Shown here one piece after another: positions 1 to 8,721 of a DNA stretch of 64,000 nt (position 1 is the first letter of the stretch; every line of letters starts with the position of its first letter). The translations under genes were made by a program, and so were the position numbers. The DNA comes from Pseudomonas flavescens (lineage in GTDB: Bacteria > Pseudomonadota > Gammaproteobacteria > Pseudomonadales > Pseudomonadaceae): NCBI RefSeq assembly GCF_013408425.1, contig NZ_JACBYV010000001.1, forward strand, positions 5,208,001 to 5,272,000, written 5' to 3'. The notes below the pieces were generated by a model that was not told where the DNA came from, ran no database searches, and saw only the letters and a program-made list of their open reading frames with translations.

Positions 1-69
1 CGCCGAACGGGGCGCGGCGATTCTTTCTTTTGCGTACGATGTTGCTGAATCTTTCATGAGGTAAGTGCA

Positions 70-402
70 ATGAGTTTGACCGAAGCCCGTTTCCACGACC
101 TGGTCGATGCCGTGCAGCAGGCGGTGGAAGACATCTTCGACGACAGCGATCTGGATCTCGATCTGGAAAACTCCGCTGGCGTACTGACGGTGCGCTTCGA
201 AAATGGCTCGCAGCTGATCTTCAGTCGCCAGCCAGCGCTGCGTCAGCTCTGGCTGGCGGCCCGTTCCGGTGGGTTCCATTTCGACTACGACGAAGACAAC
301 CAGCGCTGGATCTGCGACACCAGCGACGAGTTGCTCAGCGAAATGCTCGATCGCATCGTGGTCGAGCAGTCCGGCGCCAGTCTCGAGTTCGATGAGATCT
401 GA
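70..402 (+). CDS. cyaY: Iron-sulfur cluster assembly protein CyaY (bacterial frataxin)
   Basis: This 110-residue protein matches bacterial frataxin in length and pattern. It has an acidic first helix (DIFDDSDLDLDLE), then a beta sheet with the aromatic run ending in GGFHFDYDEDNQRW. Frataxins bind iron through the acidic ridge and modulate IscS-dependent Fe-S cluster assembly in the cytoplasm. The ATG at 70 follows a GAGGTAAG ribosome-binding region. The DUF1289 gene starts 11 bp inside its 3' end, so the two are probably translated together. In Pseudomonas cyaY usually lies next to lppL-lysA, which would be just left of the window. Confidence 0.95.
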   Translation: MSLTEARFHDLVDAVQQAVEDIFDDSDLDLDLENSAGVLTVRFENGSQLIFSRQPALRQLWLAARSGGFHFDYDEDNQRWICDTSDELLSEMLDRIVVEQSGASLEFDEI

Positions 403-598
403 AGCCGCCGCTGATTCGGCGCTGGGCGAGGCGCCTGTCGCGTCGCCCTGTCGTCGGCGCTGCTGCCTGAACGAGGCCGACAGGTGCCTGGGTTGCGGGC
501 GTCTGCTGGCGGAAATTCTCGAGTGGGGCAATGCCGATGACGGGCGCCGTCGGGCCATTCGGGCGCTGGCCGAAGAGCGTCTGATGGCGGCGCCCTGA
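392..598 (+). CDS. DUF1289 family small Cys-rich protein
   Basis: The 68-residue product carries the DUF1289 pattern: SPCRRRCCLNEADRCLGCGR, then an E-x-x-x-W segment. The five cysteines suggest a small metal-binding or Fe-S related fold, but no function is established. The ATG at 392 overlaps the end of cyaY by 11 bp, which suggests translational coupling. A good intrinsic terminator follows at 649-684, so cyaY and this gene probably form one short transcription unit. A longer reading of the frame from 269 would lie wholly inside cyaY and is not favoured. Confidence 0.8.
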   Translation: MRSEAAADSALGEAPVASPCRRRCCLNEADRCLGCGRLLAEILEWGNADDGRRRAIRALAEERLMAAP

Positions 599-648
599 GG
601 CTGCCCTTGTTTATTTGGGTGGCTGTGTTACGGTCGGCTCAACCTGTG

Positions 649-684
649 CAAAACCCCGTCGTCTCGATGGGGTTTTGCTTTTTT
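649..684 (+). terminator. Rho-independent terminator after cyaY-DUF1289
   Basis: A perfect 9-bp stem CAAAACCCC / GGGGTTTTG with an 11-base loop is followed by CTTTTTT. It separates the cyaY unit from rnk. Confidence 0.8.
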
Positions 685-714
685 GGCGTCCAGCAAAGGA
701 GATATGCCCGCACC

Positions 715-1122
715 ATGGCCAGCACACCGTCCATCACCATTACCCGCCTCGATCTGCAGCGCCTGGAGCAATTGCTCGACAGCCTCGAAGATTTCGGCCC
801 GACTGCCGAAGCCTTGCAGGCCGAACTGGATCGAGCGGAGGTGGTCGGCCACGATCAGGTGCCGGCAGGCGTGGTCACCATGAATTCCCGCGTGCATTGC
901 CGCGAGGAAGGCAGTGGCAAGGACTATCACCTGACTCTGGTCTATCCCCAGGACGCTGGCGGTGAAGGCAAGGTGTCGATTCTCGCACCCGTTGGCACTG
1001 CATTGCTGGGGCTGAGCGTTGGCCAGCATATCGACTGGCCGGCACCCGGCGGCAAACAGCTCAAACTTGCCTTGCTGGCGGTGGAGTATCAGCCGGAAGC
1101 GGCGGGCGAATACGCCCGTTAA
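715..1122 (+). CDS. rnk: Nucleoside diphosphate kinase regulator Rnk (GreA/GreB-like)
   Basis: The 135-residue product has a short N-terminal coiled-coil region (about residues 1-50) and a C-terminal GreA/GreB-type FKBP-like domain (about 50-125, with VSILAPVGTALLGLSVGQ). This is the Rnk architecture. Rnk binds RNA polymerase near the secondary channel and was named for its effect on nucleoside diphosphate kinase levels and alginate production in P. aeruginosa. The start at 715 is chosen because an AAAGGAGA ribosome-binding site precedes it and the protein then has family length; the upstream extension reads through a terminator. It is adjacent to cyaY as in P. aeruginosa. Confidence 0.9.
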   Translation: MASTPSITITRLDLQRLEQLLDSLEDFGPTAEALQAELDRAEVVGHDQVPAGVVTMNSRVHCREEGSGKDYHLTLVYPQDAGGEGKVSILAPVGTALLGLSVGQHIDWPAPGGKQLKLALLAVEYQPEAAGEYAR

Positions 1123-1139
1123 AGCGCCTCGTATCATCT

Positions 1140-1201
1140 GACTCGGCTCGTGCCGTGCCGAGTCTTGCCTTCTGGCAGCCCGGGGCTACACCCGGGCTGC
1201 C
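1140..1201. terminator. Double hairpin between convergent genes, likely bidirectional terminator
   Basis: Two consecutive inverted repeats fill the gap between rnk and the convergent ABC transporter gene: GACTCGGC/GCCGAGTC at 1140-1164 and GGCAGCCCGGG/CCCGGGCTGCC at 1174-1201. The second resembles GTAGCCCGGG-type intergenic repeats common in Pseudomonas. Neither has a long T run, so termination is inferred. Confidence 0.55.
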
Positions 1202-1203
1202 GA

Positions 1204-2895
1204 TCAAGTCGGCAGCAGTTCCGGCGTCGCCGGTTTGCAAGCCGTCCCACATTCCTGCAGGTCGATGCTGCGTTCGAACAGGCGCTGCACCGCGGGCTGG
1301 TGGCTGACGCCGATCAGCGTGCAGGTGGGCAAGCGCTCTCGCAGGCGCGCGAGCAACCCGCAGGCCGCATGTTCGTCGAGCTGATTGGTGGCTTCGTCGA
1401 GGTACAGGGTGTCTGGGCGATAGAGCAGGGCGCGGGCCAGCGCCAGGCGCTGTTGCTCACCACCGGAAAGCTCTCTGCCCCATTCGGCTTCGCGGTCCAG
1501 CTCATGGATGAGATGGTCGAGCCCAACGTCCTGCAGCGCGCCAATCAGTTCCAGAACCTGGGGTATCTGCGTTGCCGGGTAGGCCAGTAACTGATCCAGA
1601 CGACCGCTGGCCAGGTAAGGTTTCTGCGGCAGCAGCAGGCTGCGCCCGCCCGGCAACTGCCAGCTGCCGCGGTGATGGGGCCAGAGGCCCATCAGGGTGC
1701 GCAGCAAGGTGGTCTTGCCCAGGCCGCTGGCGCCCGCCAGGCGCAGCCACTCACCAGGGCGAGCCTGCAGGGTCAGGCCGCACAGCAGCGCTTCGCCATT
1801 TGGGCGCAGCACATCCAGGCCGCAGGTGTTGAGCGCCTCGCCCTGGCTCAGTTCGACCGGCTCCAGCCGCTCCATGGCCTGCTGGAACTGGCCCAGGCGC
1901 TGGACCGTGGCGCTCCACTCCATCAGGGTGCGATAAGAGTAGATGAACCAGCTCAATGATCCGTGTACGGCGCCGAAGGCCGTGCGGATCTGCATCAACC
2001 CGCCCAGGGTGATGGTCTTGGCCAGGAACGCGGGTAGGGCGATGAACACGGGCACGATATTGCTGACCCGGTCGTAACCGACGGTGAATGTCCCCAGCTT
2101 CAGCTCACGGCGCATCAGGCCACGCCAGTTATCGGCTATGGCGGCGAAGCGCAGGCCCAGGCTCTGCCGCTCTGCCTGTTCGCCGCCGTACAGCGCGATC
2201 TGCTCGGCATGCTCGCGTTTGCGTAACAGGTCCGCACGAAAGGCCGCCTCGCTGCGTTGGCGCTCATAGTTGAGAGCGTGCAGTGGCTGGCCCAGCCAGT
2301 GAGTGACCAGCGTGCCGATCAGGGTATAGATGAGCACGGCCCAGACCAGGTATCCATCGAGGGTTACGCTGTAATCGCCGAGGGTGAAGGTCTGAGTACC
2401 CGAGAGCTGCCAGAGGACGCTGACGAAGGCGCCGATCTGCATGGTGTTGATGAACAACGATACGATCAGGCCGACGGTCTTGTCCGCCAGCAGATGCACA
2501 TCCTCGGCGATCCGCTGATCGGGGTGGTCCGGCTCGCCGCTCAGCCCCAGTCGGTAGTAGCGACGCTCACTCAGCCAGTGCTCGAGCATGTGATCGTTGA
2601 GGTGCTGGCGCCAGCGCAGGATCAGCGCTTTGGTCAACCAGTTCTTCGAGACGATCACCACCACCAGCGCACAGATTGCCAGTGCATAACTGCCCATGAG
2701 ATCGAGCAGCGCACTGCCGTCGAAGGTCGCCAGGGTGTCGTAGAACGTCTTGCTCCACGCGTTGATGTAGACGTTGACCTGCACGATGCCGATGCCCATG
2801 GCGAACACCGAAGCCAGTAGCAACCAGCCCGGCCAACCGGCGCGACTGGCCCAGAATGGGCGGGAAAGCCTGAGGAAAAGATGCAGGGTTCTCAT
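1204..2895 (-). CDS. YddA/FusD-like ABC transporter, fused permease and ATPase
   Basis: The 563-residue half-transporter has about five to six hydrophobic segments in residues 1-310, including the ABC_membrane_2 hallmark AAFRADLLRKREHAEQIALY. An ATPase domain follows with Walker A GASGLGKTT near residue 388, signature LSGGEQQR near 475 and Walker B TLYLDEAT near 495. This is the family of E. coli YddA and of FusD, which in the Fus system is proposed to move protease-generated fragments across the inner membrane. Its ATG overlaps the stop of the upstream M16 protease gene (ATGA), so the two are translationally coupled. The start at 2895 is preferred over an upstream extension that lies inside the protease gene. 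The cargo is unknown. Confidence 0.85.
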   Translation of the reverse strand: MRTLHLFLRLSRPFWASRAGWPGWLLLASVFAMGIGIVQVNVYINAWSKTFYDTLATFDGSALLDLMGSYALAICALVVVIVSKNWLTKALILRWRQHLNDHMLEHWLSERRYYRLGLSGEPDHPDQRIAEDVHLLADKTVGLIVSLFINTMQIGAFVSVLWQLSGTQTFTLGDYSVTLDGYLVWAVLIYTLIGTLVTHWLGQPLHALNYERQRSEAAFRADLLRKREHAEQIALYGGEQAERQSLGLRFAAIADNWRGLMRRELKLGTFTVGYDRVSNIVPVFIALPAFLAKTITLGGLMQIRTAFGAVHGSLSWFIYSYRTLMEWSATVQRLGQFQQAMERLEPVELSQGEALNTCGLDVLRPNGEALLCGLTLQARPGEWLRLAGASGLGKTTLLRTLMGLWPHHRGSWQLPGGRSLLLPQKPYLASGRLDQLLAYPATQIPQVLELIGALQDVGLDHLIHELDREAEWGRELSGGEQQRLALARALLYRPDTLYLDEATNQLDEHAACGLLARLRERLPTCTLIGVSHQPAVQRLFERSIDLQECGTACKPATPELLPT

Positions 2896-5678
2896 GTTTC
2901 GATGCCCTGCGCGGGAAGCACCTGCATGCGCACTTGATTGCCTTTCGGGAAAAGCTGGCGAGCCAGGCGCTTCAGGGCCGCAGGCTCGAGTGCCGCAGGC
3001 AGTCGATGCTGTTCGCTCAGGTAACGCGGGTCGTGCCATGCGCGCTCGCTGAGAATCAGGCGATGCAACTGGATGCCGGGATCCTCGCGACGCAACGCTT
3101 CCTGGCGGGTCAGCTCCTGGCGCAGGGCGGCGACGTGTTTCTCGTCGATGGCGTCGGGCAGGCTGGACAAGGTCCGTCGCGCCAGTTGCCAGAGCTCGTC
3201 GGCGCGTTGCGGGTCACTGCTGAATCTCAGCTCGCTGTCGATGCGCTGATGTTCGGGGCTCAGTTCACTGTCGAATTGCAGGCTGTAAACGCCTGCCGCT
3301 TCGCCGCGCAGGCGCCGCTTCAGCAGGCCGTTGGCGATCTCGCGCAGCGCCGCTACCCGGGCGGCATCCGCCGGGCTCCAAGGATGGGGCTGGAAGCTGC
3401 CCGCATAGAGGCTGGCGCGCGGTTCGCGAGCGATGGCCAGGGTGGCCTGGCGCTGACCGGGTTGCCGTGGGTTGGCCTTGCTGAGCAGTGGCTCGCCGCG
3501 CGGGATGCCTGCCAGATAACGGTCGACCAGCGCTTCCAGTTCCTGCTCCGGCATGTTGGCCATCAGGTAATAGGTCACTGGAGCCGCGGCCTGGCGGCGC
3601 CATTCCACTTCCAGTGCGGCGCGGCTGAGTGCGTCGAGGTCCTTGGTCGTTGGCGACTGCCAGTCATCCTCGCCCTGCTTGATTCTGCGCCAGGTCGCGT
3701 CTTGCTCGCTGCGCACGTGATCACGCCGCCGCAGCAGGCCTTCGCGCAGGTCGGCGAGGCTCTCGAGGTAGGCTTCTTCATCCAGAGCGCTGCGGGTCTG
3801 CTGCGCCTGATAGAGCGCCAGCAGGCTGCCCAGCTTGTCCACCGTGGCACTGCCCTGCGCCTCCAGGCGCTGCGGCCCTTGAGTGAACGACAGTTGCACG
3901 GCTTCGCGCCGTTTCCAGGCATTGAGCTGCTCATCGCTCCAGCCTTGGGGAGGTAGCTGCAGGGCCAGTTGATTGGCGATCTGCGCGCGCCAGGACTGCG
4001 CGCCCTGGTACAGAAAACCAGCGCTGGAATCGACGCGCAACTGCGCCTTGCCGTCCGCGCCCTCGGCACGTAGCCACACCAGGCGGTCGCCGTTGCTCAG
4101 TTGCCAGTGTTCGACCTTCTCGGCTGCGAAGCTGCGGCGTGTCTCGATGCTACCGGGCGGCGTGCTGCTTTCCAGGCTGGGAATGCTGAGCGCATGTTGT
4201 GCCACGGGGGGCTTTGGCGCTTCCAGGCGGGTAGCGGCGAACTGCAGCGCCTGCTGCTCGACGCGTGCGACATCAGGCAGCTTCAGCGGCGTGCCGCCTG
4301 GGGCGCTGAGTTGCAGCACCCGGTCCGGGCTGTCGAGCCAACTGACGATGCGCTGTTGCAGCTCGCGCTTGCCGATGCTGTCCAGATTGGTCAGGGCGTT
4401 GCGGGCGATGGCCTCGGGGTCTTGCAGCACCCGCTCGCCCAGGGTGGCGTCGTTGAGTTGTCGCACCCAGGCGTCGAAGTCTCGCGCTGCCGGTTTCGCC
4501 AGCATGCGCTCAGCGATCTGCCGCACCTCGTCCTTGACCGCTTTGACGTCCTCGTCGTGCAACGGGTGCTGGCGCAGCCGCTCGAGTTCGCGCAACAGGG
4601 TCTGCAGCGCCTGGTCGTGGCGCTGACCTTTGACGCTGGCGGCCACCGCCAGTACACCCGTACGGCGGCCAATCTGGGTTTTCACCGCTGTCAGGCTGCC
4701 TACGCCTTCGTCCAGGGGTTGGCGGCGCAACTGCCGTGACAATGCGGTGAGTGCCAGGCGATCCAGCAGTCGATCACGGCCGCCCGCAAGCGTCTGCTCG
4801 CGAATGTCCATCTGCTGGAAGCGCATCAGCAGAGCGACCTGGTTGCTGCCGCTCTGGCTGTCCTGCACGCGGAACACTTTCAGCTCGTCGTCCAGCGGCA
4901 GTTCGAGGTGCTCGCGCGGGGGACGTTCGCCCCGTTGCGCATGGCCGAAGTGGCGCTCGATATGCGCGATCATCTGCTGGGGATCGACGTCACCGACGAC
5001 ATTCAGCACCATGTTGTTCGGCAGGTACCAGCGCTGCTGGAACGCCTGCAGTGCCTGCAGTTGCGCCTGCTCGATGGCCTTGCGGTTGCCGATGGTGCGA
5101 TGCGCCGGATAACGGGAGCCGGTGCGCTGCGCCGCGGCACGTTTGGCGTTCATGCGCTGCGCGACACCCAGGCCACCTCGCCATTCTTCGATGACGATGG
5201 GCCGTTCGCGCTGCAGATCGTCCGCCGTGAAGTCGCCGGCGAAGGCCATCGTGGCCAGCGTTTTCAGCGACAGCTCGACACTCGCCGCCCCGTCAGGCGG
5301 GCTCAGCAGGTATTGCGTGCGCTCGTAGTTGGTGACCGCATTGAAGTGGCGGCCCTGTTGCCAGCCAGCCTTCTGCAGGCGCTGGCGTACATTCAGGGCG
5401 TCGCCACCACGGCTGTAGAACGCCAGGTGTTCGAGCATATGGGCGACGCCGACCTGATCGTCGGCCTCGTCCACCGAGCCGGCATGCACCGTCAGGCGCA
5501 TGTCCAGGCGGCCTTTCTGCGTATCGATGGGAATCAGGTTGTAGCGCAGGCCGTTGGGCAGTTCGCCACGGGTGACGACGGGGTGCCATTGCAGGGGCGT
5601 GTCCCCTGCAGGCAAATGGGTGCAGGCACCGAGCAGCAACGCTGCCAGTGCCGTGAACAGGGTTTTCACGGGATGCAT
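2892..5678 (-). CDS. PqqL/FusC-like periplasmic M16 zinc protease lipoprotein
   Basis: The 928-residue product starts with a lipoprotein signal peptide ending in lipobox LLGAC (Cys19). The inverted zinc motif HMLEH lies at His80/Glu83/His84, with a downstream IVIEEW segment around Glu164-165 that should supply the third ligand. Length and two-half M16 architecture match E. coli PqqL (about 930 residues) and FusC, periplasmic proteases that cut proteins imported through a TonB-dependent receptor. The ATG at 5678 follows an AAGG-type site and lies 13 bp downstream of the receptor stop. It is not a PQQ biosynthesis gene in this context: no pqq genes are nearby. Substrate identity is unknown. Confidence 0.88.
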   Translation of the reverse strand: MHPVKTLFTALAALLLGACTHLPAGDTPLQWHPVVTRGELPNGLRYNLIPIDTQKGRLDMRLTVHAGSVDEADDQVGVAHMLEHLAFYSRGGDALNVRQRLQKAGWQQGRHFNAVTNYERTQYLLSPPDGAASVELSLKTLATMAFAGDFTADDLQRERPIVIEEWRGGLGVAQRMNAKRAAAQRTGSRYPAHRTIGNRKAIEQAQLQALQAFQQRWYLPNNMVLNVVGDVDPQQMIAHIERHFGHAQRGERPPREHLELPLDDELKVFRVQDSQSGSNQVALLMRFQQMDIREQTLAGGRDRLLDRLALTALSRQLRRQPLDEGVGSLTAVKTQIGRRTGVLAVAASVKGQRHDQALQTLLRELERLRQHPLHDEDVKAVKDEVRQIAERMLAKPAARDFDAWVRQLNDATLGERVLQDPEAIARNALTNLDSIGKRELQQRIVSWLDSPDRVLQLSAPGGTPLKLPDVARVEQQALQFAATRLEAPKPPVAQHALSIPSLESSTPPGSIETRRSFAAEKVEHWQLSNGDRLVWLRAEGADGKAQLRVDSSAGFLYQGAQSWRAQIANQLALQLPPQGWSDEQLNAWKRREAVQLSFTQGPQRLEAQGSATVDKLGSLLALYQAQQTRSALDEEAYLESLADLREGLLRRRDHVRSEQDATWRRIKQGEDDWQSPTTKDLDALSRAALEVEWRRQAAAPVTYYLMANMPEQELEALVDRYLAGIPRGEPLLSKANPRQPGQRQATLAIAREPRASLYAGSFQPHPWSPADAARVAALREIANGLLKRRLRGEAAGVYSLQFDSELSPEHQRIDSELRFSSDPQRADELWQLARRTLSSLPDAIDEKHVAALRQELTRQEALRREDPGIQLHRLILSERAWHDPRYLSEQHRLPAALEPAALKRLARQLFPKGNQVRMQVLPAQGIET

Positions 5679-5691
5679 GGAGCGCCTTTTC

Positions 5692-8568
5692 TTAGAATTG
5701 GTAGCCGACTTCGAGCCAATATTGGCGGCCAACTTCGTAGCTGATGCTGCCGCCTGTCTCACTGACGATTTTGTTCACCTTGTCAGTGACGTTCGTGATA
5801 TCTGCGGCGACGTACAAGGATTGATCCTTGAAGGTTGGCGTCTGCCACTTCACGCGCATATCCCAGGTGGGTGCGCCGCCGACCTTGCCCACCGCGTAAT
5901 TGGCATAACTGCTGCCATCGACCAAGATATTCGAAGGAGAGCCGCTGAAAATCTGCTCGTAGGGGCCCCGGTAGCGGAAGAAGTTACTAACGGTCAGGTT
6001 CAGTGCTGGTATGGCAGTAATCGTATTGAGACGAGCCGTCCAGGGACGGTTGAAGTTCCCTGACGGCAGGTCGCTGTAAGGGATCAGTTTACCGTCGAAA
6101 TACACATCGACATCATTGAGCCGATCCTCGCTGAACACCGTTTCGTAATCCGGATAGCTGGTATAAGTCTGGTTCCAGTCAAAGGCTGCCTGCATTCGGG
6201 TGCTAGTGCCGGCCAGTGTCAGTTCTTGCAGCGGAGTTATGGCCAAGGTGACAGTTTTGCTCCGGCTTTCACCGGCATTGGTATAAACGTAGTAATTGCT
6301 GATTTCCCCAACGTTGTCACCGGCTTCGAGGCCCAGGTAATTAGCACGACTGCGTACAACCTGATTCTTGCCTTCCCGGTTCACATATTTCAGCTCGAAG
6401 AGCACATCCTTGAATACTTGACTGAGGCCAACCATCCACTCGTCATCATAGGGGATGTCGATCTGGCGGAATGAGCTCTCATCCACTCCGTAGGAGACCA
6501 GAGGGTCGAAGTCGGGAATCACATCGTTGGTCACCCGGGCTCGGGTCTGGCGCGCCCGCAGCGATTCACGGCCATCGGCCAGGCGGTATTTAAATAAATT
6601 GCGCCCGTAATAACGGTTGAGCCCGGCGCTGAAGACAGTGCTTTGATCTCCGAACAGGTCATAGCTTGCCGCGAAACGCGGGGCCAAGGTTTTCTTGTCC
6701 ATATAATCATCTGCATCAAAGCGCAGCCCGGGGCGCAACGTCAGACGGTCAATGCGAATTTCATCTTCAAGGAATAGTCCGAGGCTGGTTTGTTCCAGTT
6801 CGATCTTCCCTGCGCGGTAGTAATTGAGGAATCCGAAGTACTGGCGCTCCAGTGTGCCATCACGAGCCGTGCCAATGGAGCAATATTCACTGTCAAGGCT
6901 ACCGCTGACGGTTTGGCACGTTGAAGTGTTGTTCGGTGACAAGGTCACCCTTCTGGGCGTGGTAGCAGTCCATGCATCTTGCATCTGTTCATAGCTGGCC
7001 TTCTGGTAGTTGAGCTCCAGGCCAGTTATCAGTTTGTGCTCTGTGTTGAACAGCATGGTGGGGAGCAATTCTGCTTTCAGGGCATATTTAGCTCCGGTCT
7101 GCTGTTGCTCCAGATTTCCCATTCCTCCTTCTACGCTGGTAGTGGATGCGCCCCAGTTTTTCTGATCGGACCATCGCCACAGCTTGTTGACGTTGCTGTC
7201 GGAATTTCTGGAGGTCTGGGAGAAGTTGTAAGAGAGTTTATGGGTGTATGTCGCGTTATCGCCTTTCCAGATCCCTTGTAGCGCGCCGATGTAGCCGCCT
7301 TGCTCTATGGTGAAATTGGAGTTCTTTTGGTTTTCCTTGAAATATTCTCCAGTCTGGGGCGCATCGACCAATGTGAACGTGAGATCCAATCGTTCGTTGG
7401 GCGTCCAGAAGCCCTTGAGCATATAGTTGTCGATTTCTCGATGCTGGGTCTTCTTGCGTCTGTCGCCCTCACTCGTGAAACCATCGCTGTATGCGTAAAG
7501 AGGTATTTCCGACGTCTTCTGTACGAAGTTTCCGATGAGGCCGAAGTTCTCGGTAACGTGCCCCTCGAGTACGACACGCTTGGTTATTTTCTTGAATTCT
7601 GGTTGGTTGGCATAGTTACTCGAGTACTTGAAGGCTTCCTCATCGCCGCTTATATGGTAATTGGTCCATTCCGAACGGCTCATGCCTACCGATACCTTGC
7701 CGTGGAAGTCTTCGGTTGGGCGACGCGTGATCGCATCGACCACACCACCGTTGAATCCTCCGAATTCTGCGGACACGTTGCTATCGTAGACCTTCACTTC
7801 CTCGAGCAGGTCGGCGTCCAGAGCGATGCCGAATGAATTGCTGGGTAAGTTGTAGAGACCGTTGATATCCCTGCGTGAGCCGCTGCTGGCGCCAGGGTCG
7901 AGATCGTTGTTGATGCTTACCCCGTCGATCATGAAGTTGTTTTGGTAGAACTTGGCGCCATTGATGCTGATGTCGGCTGGGTTCAGTTCTCCGGGGGTAT
8001 TGGAGCTCTGCTGGGTGGTGTCGAATCGGACGCTGGGGTGCATTTTCAACAGCGTCGTCAGGTCACCATTGGCCCCGGCGAAATTCTCGATCGCCCTGCG
8101 GTCTATTACGGTCTCGCCTTGAAAGGCATTTTCAGGCGTTGCCAGCACCACTGTGTTGGCCAATTCAAACGCCCTGTTCTGGCTCGCCAACTGATGAAAG
8201 GTCACCACCTGCTGCCCGTATTCCCAGCCCACGTTGCTGCCATCGAGCAGTCGTGACAGTGCCAGTTCGCTGCTCATCTGCCCGCGTACCGCATTGCCGC
8301 GCAGGTGGCCGACCAGGCTTGGGTCGACGCTCACCTGCAGGCCGCTCTGCTGGGCGAAGGCGATCAGTGCGTCGGCCAGGGGTTGGGCATCGATGGCGAA
8401 GCTGTGCTGGCGTTGCAGCAAGGCGCTGGCAGGCTCGGTGTTTTCCTGCGCGTGGGCGTTGTGCATGGGCAGCGTGGCGCACAGGCTCAGCAGCCCCAGG
8501 CTGATGGAAGCGCCGAGTTTCCGGGCGCCTGTAGAGGGATGTTTGAGCCGGTGCACCTGCTTTTTCAT
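5692..8568 (-). CDS. TonB-dependent transducer-receptor with STN signalling domain
   Basis: The 958-residue protein has an Arg/Lys-rich signal peptide ending near AHA, then a Secretin/TonB N-terminal (STN) domain at about residues 40-125 (HSFAIDAQPLADALIAFAQQSG). A plug domain follows (NFMIDGVSINNDLDPG, EVKVYDSNVSAEFGGFNGGVVDAITRR), then a long beta-barrel ending in a terminal Phe (YWLEVGYQF). The STN domain marks receptors that signal through a FecR anti-sigma factor, and the fecI/fecR-like pair directly upstream fits this. The ligand is unknown. Large stretches, for example 6200-7600, are visibly more AT-rich than the flanking housekeeping genes, which suggests a different evolutionary history. 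The ATG at 8568 has a GGGGAAG site upstream. Confidence 0.9.
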   Translation of the reverse strand: MKKQVHRLKHPSTGARKLGASISLGLLSLCATLPMHNAHAQENTEPASALLQRQHSFAIDAQPLADALIAFAQQSGLQVSVDPSLVGHLRGNAVRGQMSSELALSRLLDGSNVGWEYGQQVVTFHQLASQNRAFELANTVVLATPENAFQGETVIDRRAIENFAGANGDLTTLLKMHPSVRFDTTQQSSNTPGELNPADISINGAKFYQNNFMIDGVSINNDLDPGASSGSRRDINGLYNLPSNSFGIALDADLLEEVKVYDSNVSAEFGGFNGGVVDAITRRPTEDFHGKVSVGMSRSEWTNYHISGDEEAFKYSSNYANQPEFKKITKRVVLEGHVTENFGLIGNFVQKTSEIPLYAYSDGFTSEGDRRKKTQHREIDNYMLKGFWTPNERLDLTFTLVDAPQTGEYFKENQKNSNFTIEQGGYIGALQGIWKGDNATYTHKLSYNFSQTSRNSDSNVNKLWRWSDQKNWGASTTSVEGGMGNLEQQQTGAKYALKAELLPTMLFNTEHKLITGLELNYQKASYEQMQDAWTATTPRRVTLSPNNTSTCQTVSGSLDSEYCSIGTARDGTLERQYFGFLNYYRAGKIELEQTSLGLFLEDEIRIDRLTLRPGLRFDADDYMDKKTLAPRFAASYDLFGDQSTVFSAGLNRYYGRNLFKYRLADGRESLRARQTRARVTNDVIPDFDPLVSYGVDESSFRQIDIPYDDEWMVGLSQVFKDVLFELKYVNREGKNQVVRSRANYLGLEAGDNVGEISNYYVYTNAGESRSKTVTLAITPLQELTLAGTSTRMQAAFDWNQTYTSYPDYETVFSEDRLNDVDVYFDGKLIPYSDLPSGNFNRPWTARLNTITAIPALNLTVSNFFRYRGPYEQIFSGSPSNILVDGSSYANYAVGKVGGAPTWDMRVKWQTPTFKDQSLYVAADITNVTDKVNKIVSETGGSISYEVGRQYWLEVGYQF

Positions 8569-8612
8569 GGTCTTCCCCGAACTGGCCAAGCGGCCTAATT
8601 GAAAAGCTAATG

Positions 8613-8677
8613 CGAATCTGTATCGATTCGTGTTCGAGGCAATGACGCAGCGGCCCGACGAATTTTCAGGAATTCGT
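8613..8677 (-). promoter_or_regulatory. Upstream region of the receptor operon with two inverted repeats
   Basis: Between the receptor start and the fecR-like stop there are two perfect inverted repeats: CGAATC/GATTCG with a 6-base spacer at 8613-8630 and ACGAATT/AATTCGT with a 6-base spacer at 8658-8677. On the minus strand a GAAAAT followed after 14 bases by CGTC resembles ECF-type -35/-10 elements and would be a candidate promoter for the cognate sigma factor. This reading is tentative. Confidence 0.4.
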
Positions 8678-8721
8678 GAATTATTTTTTATTTATCGGAA
8701 AAACCCGGCTTGCGAGCCCTG

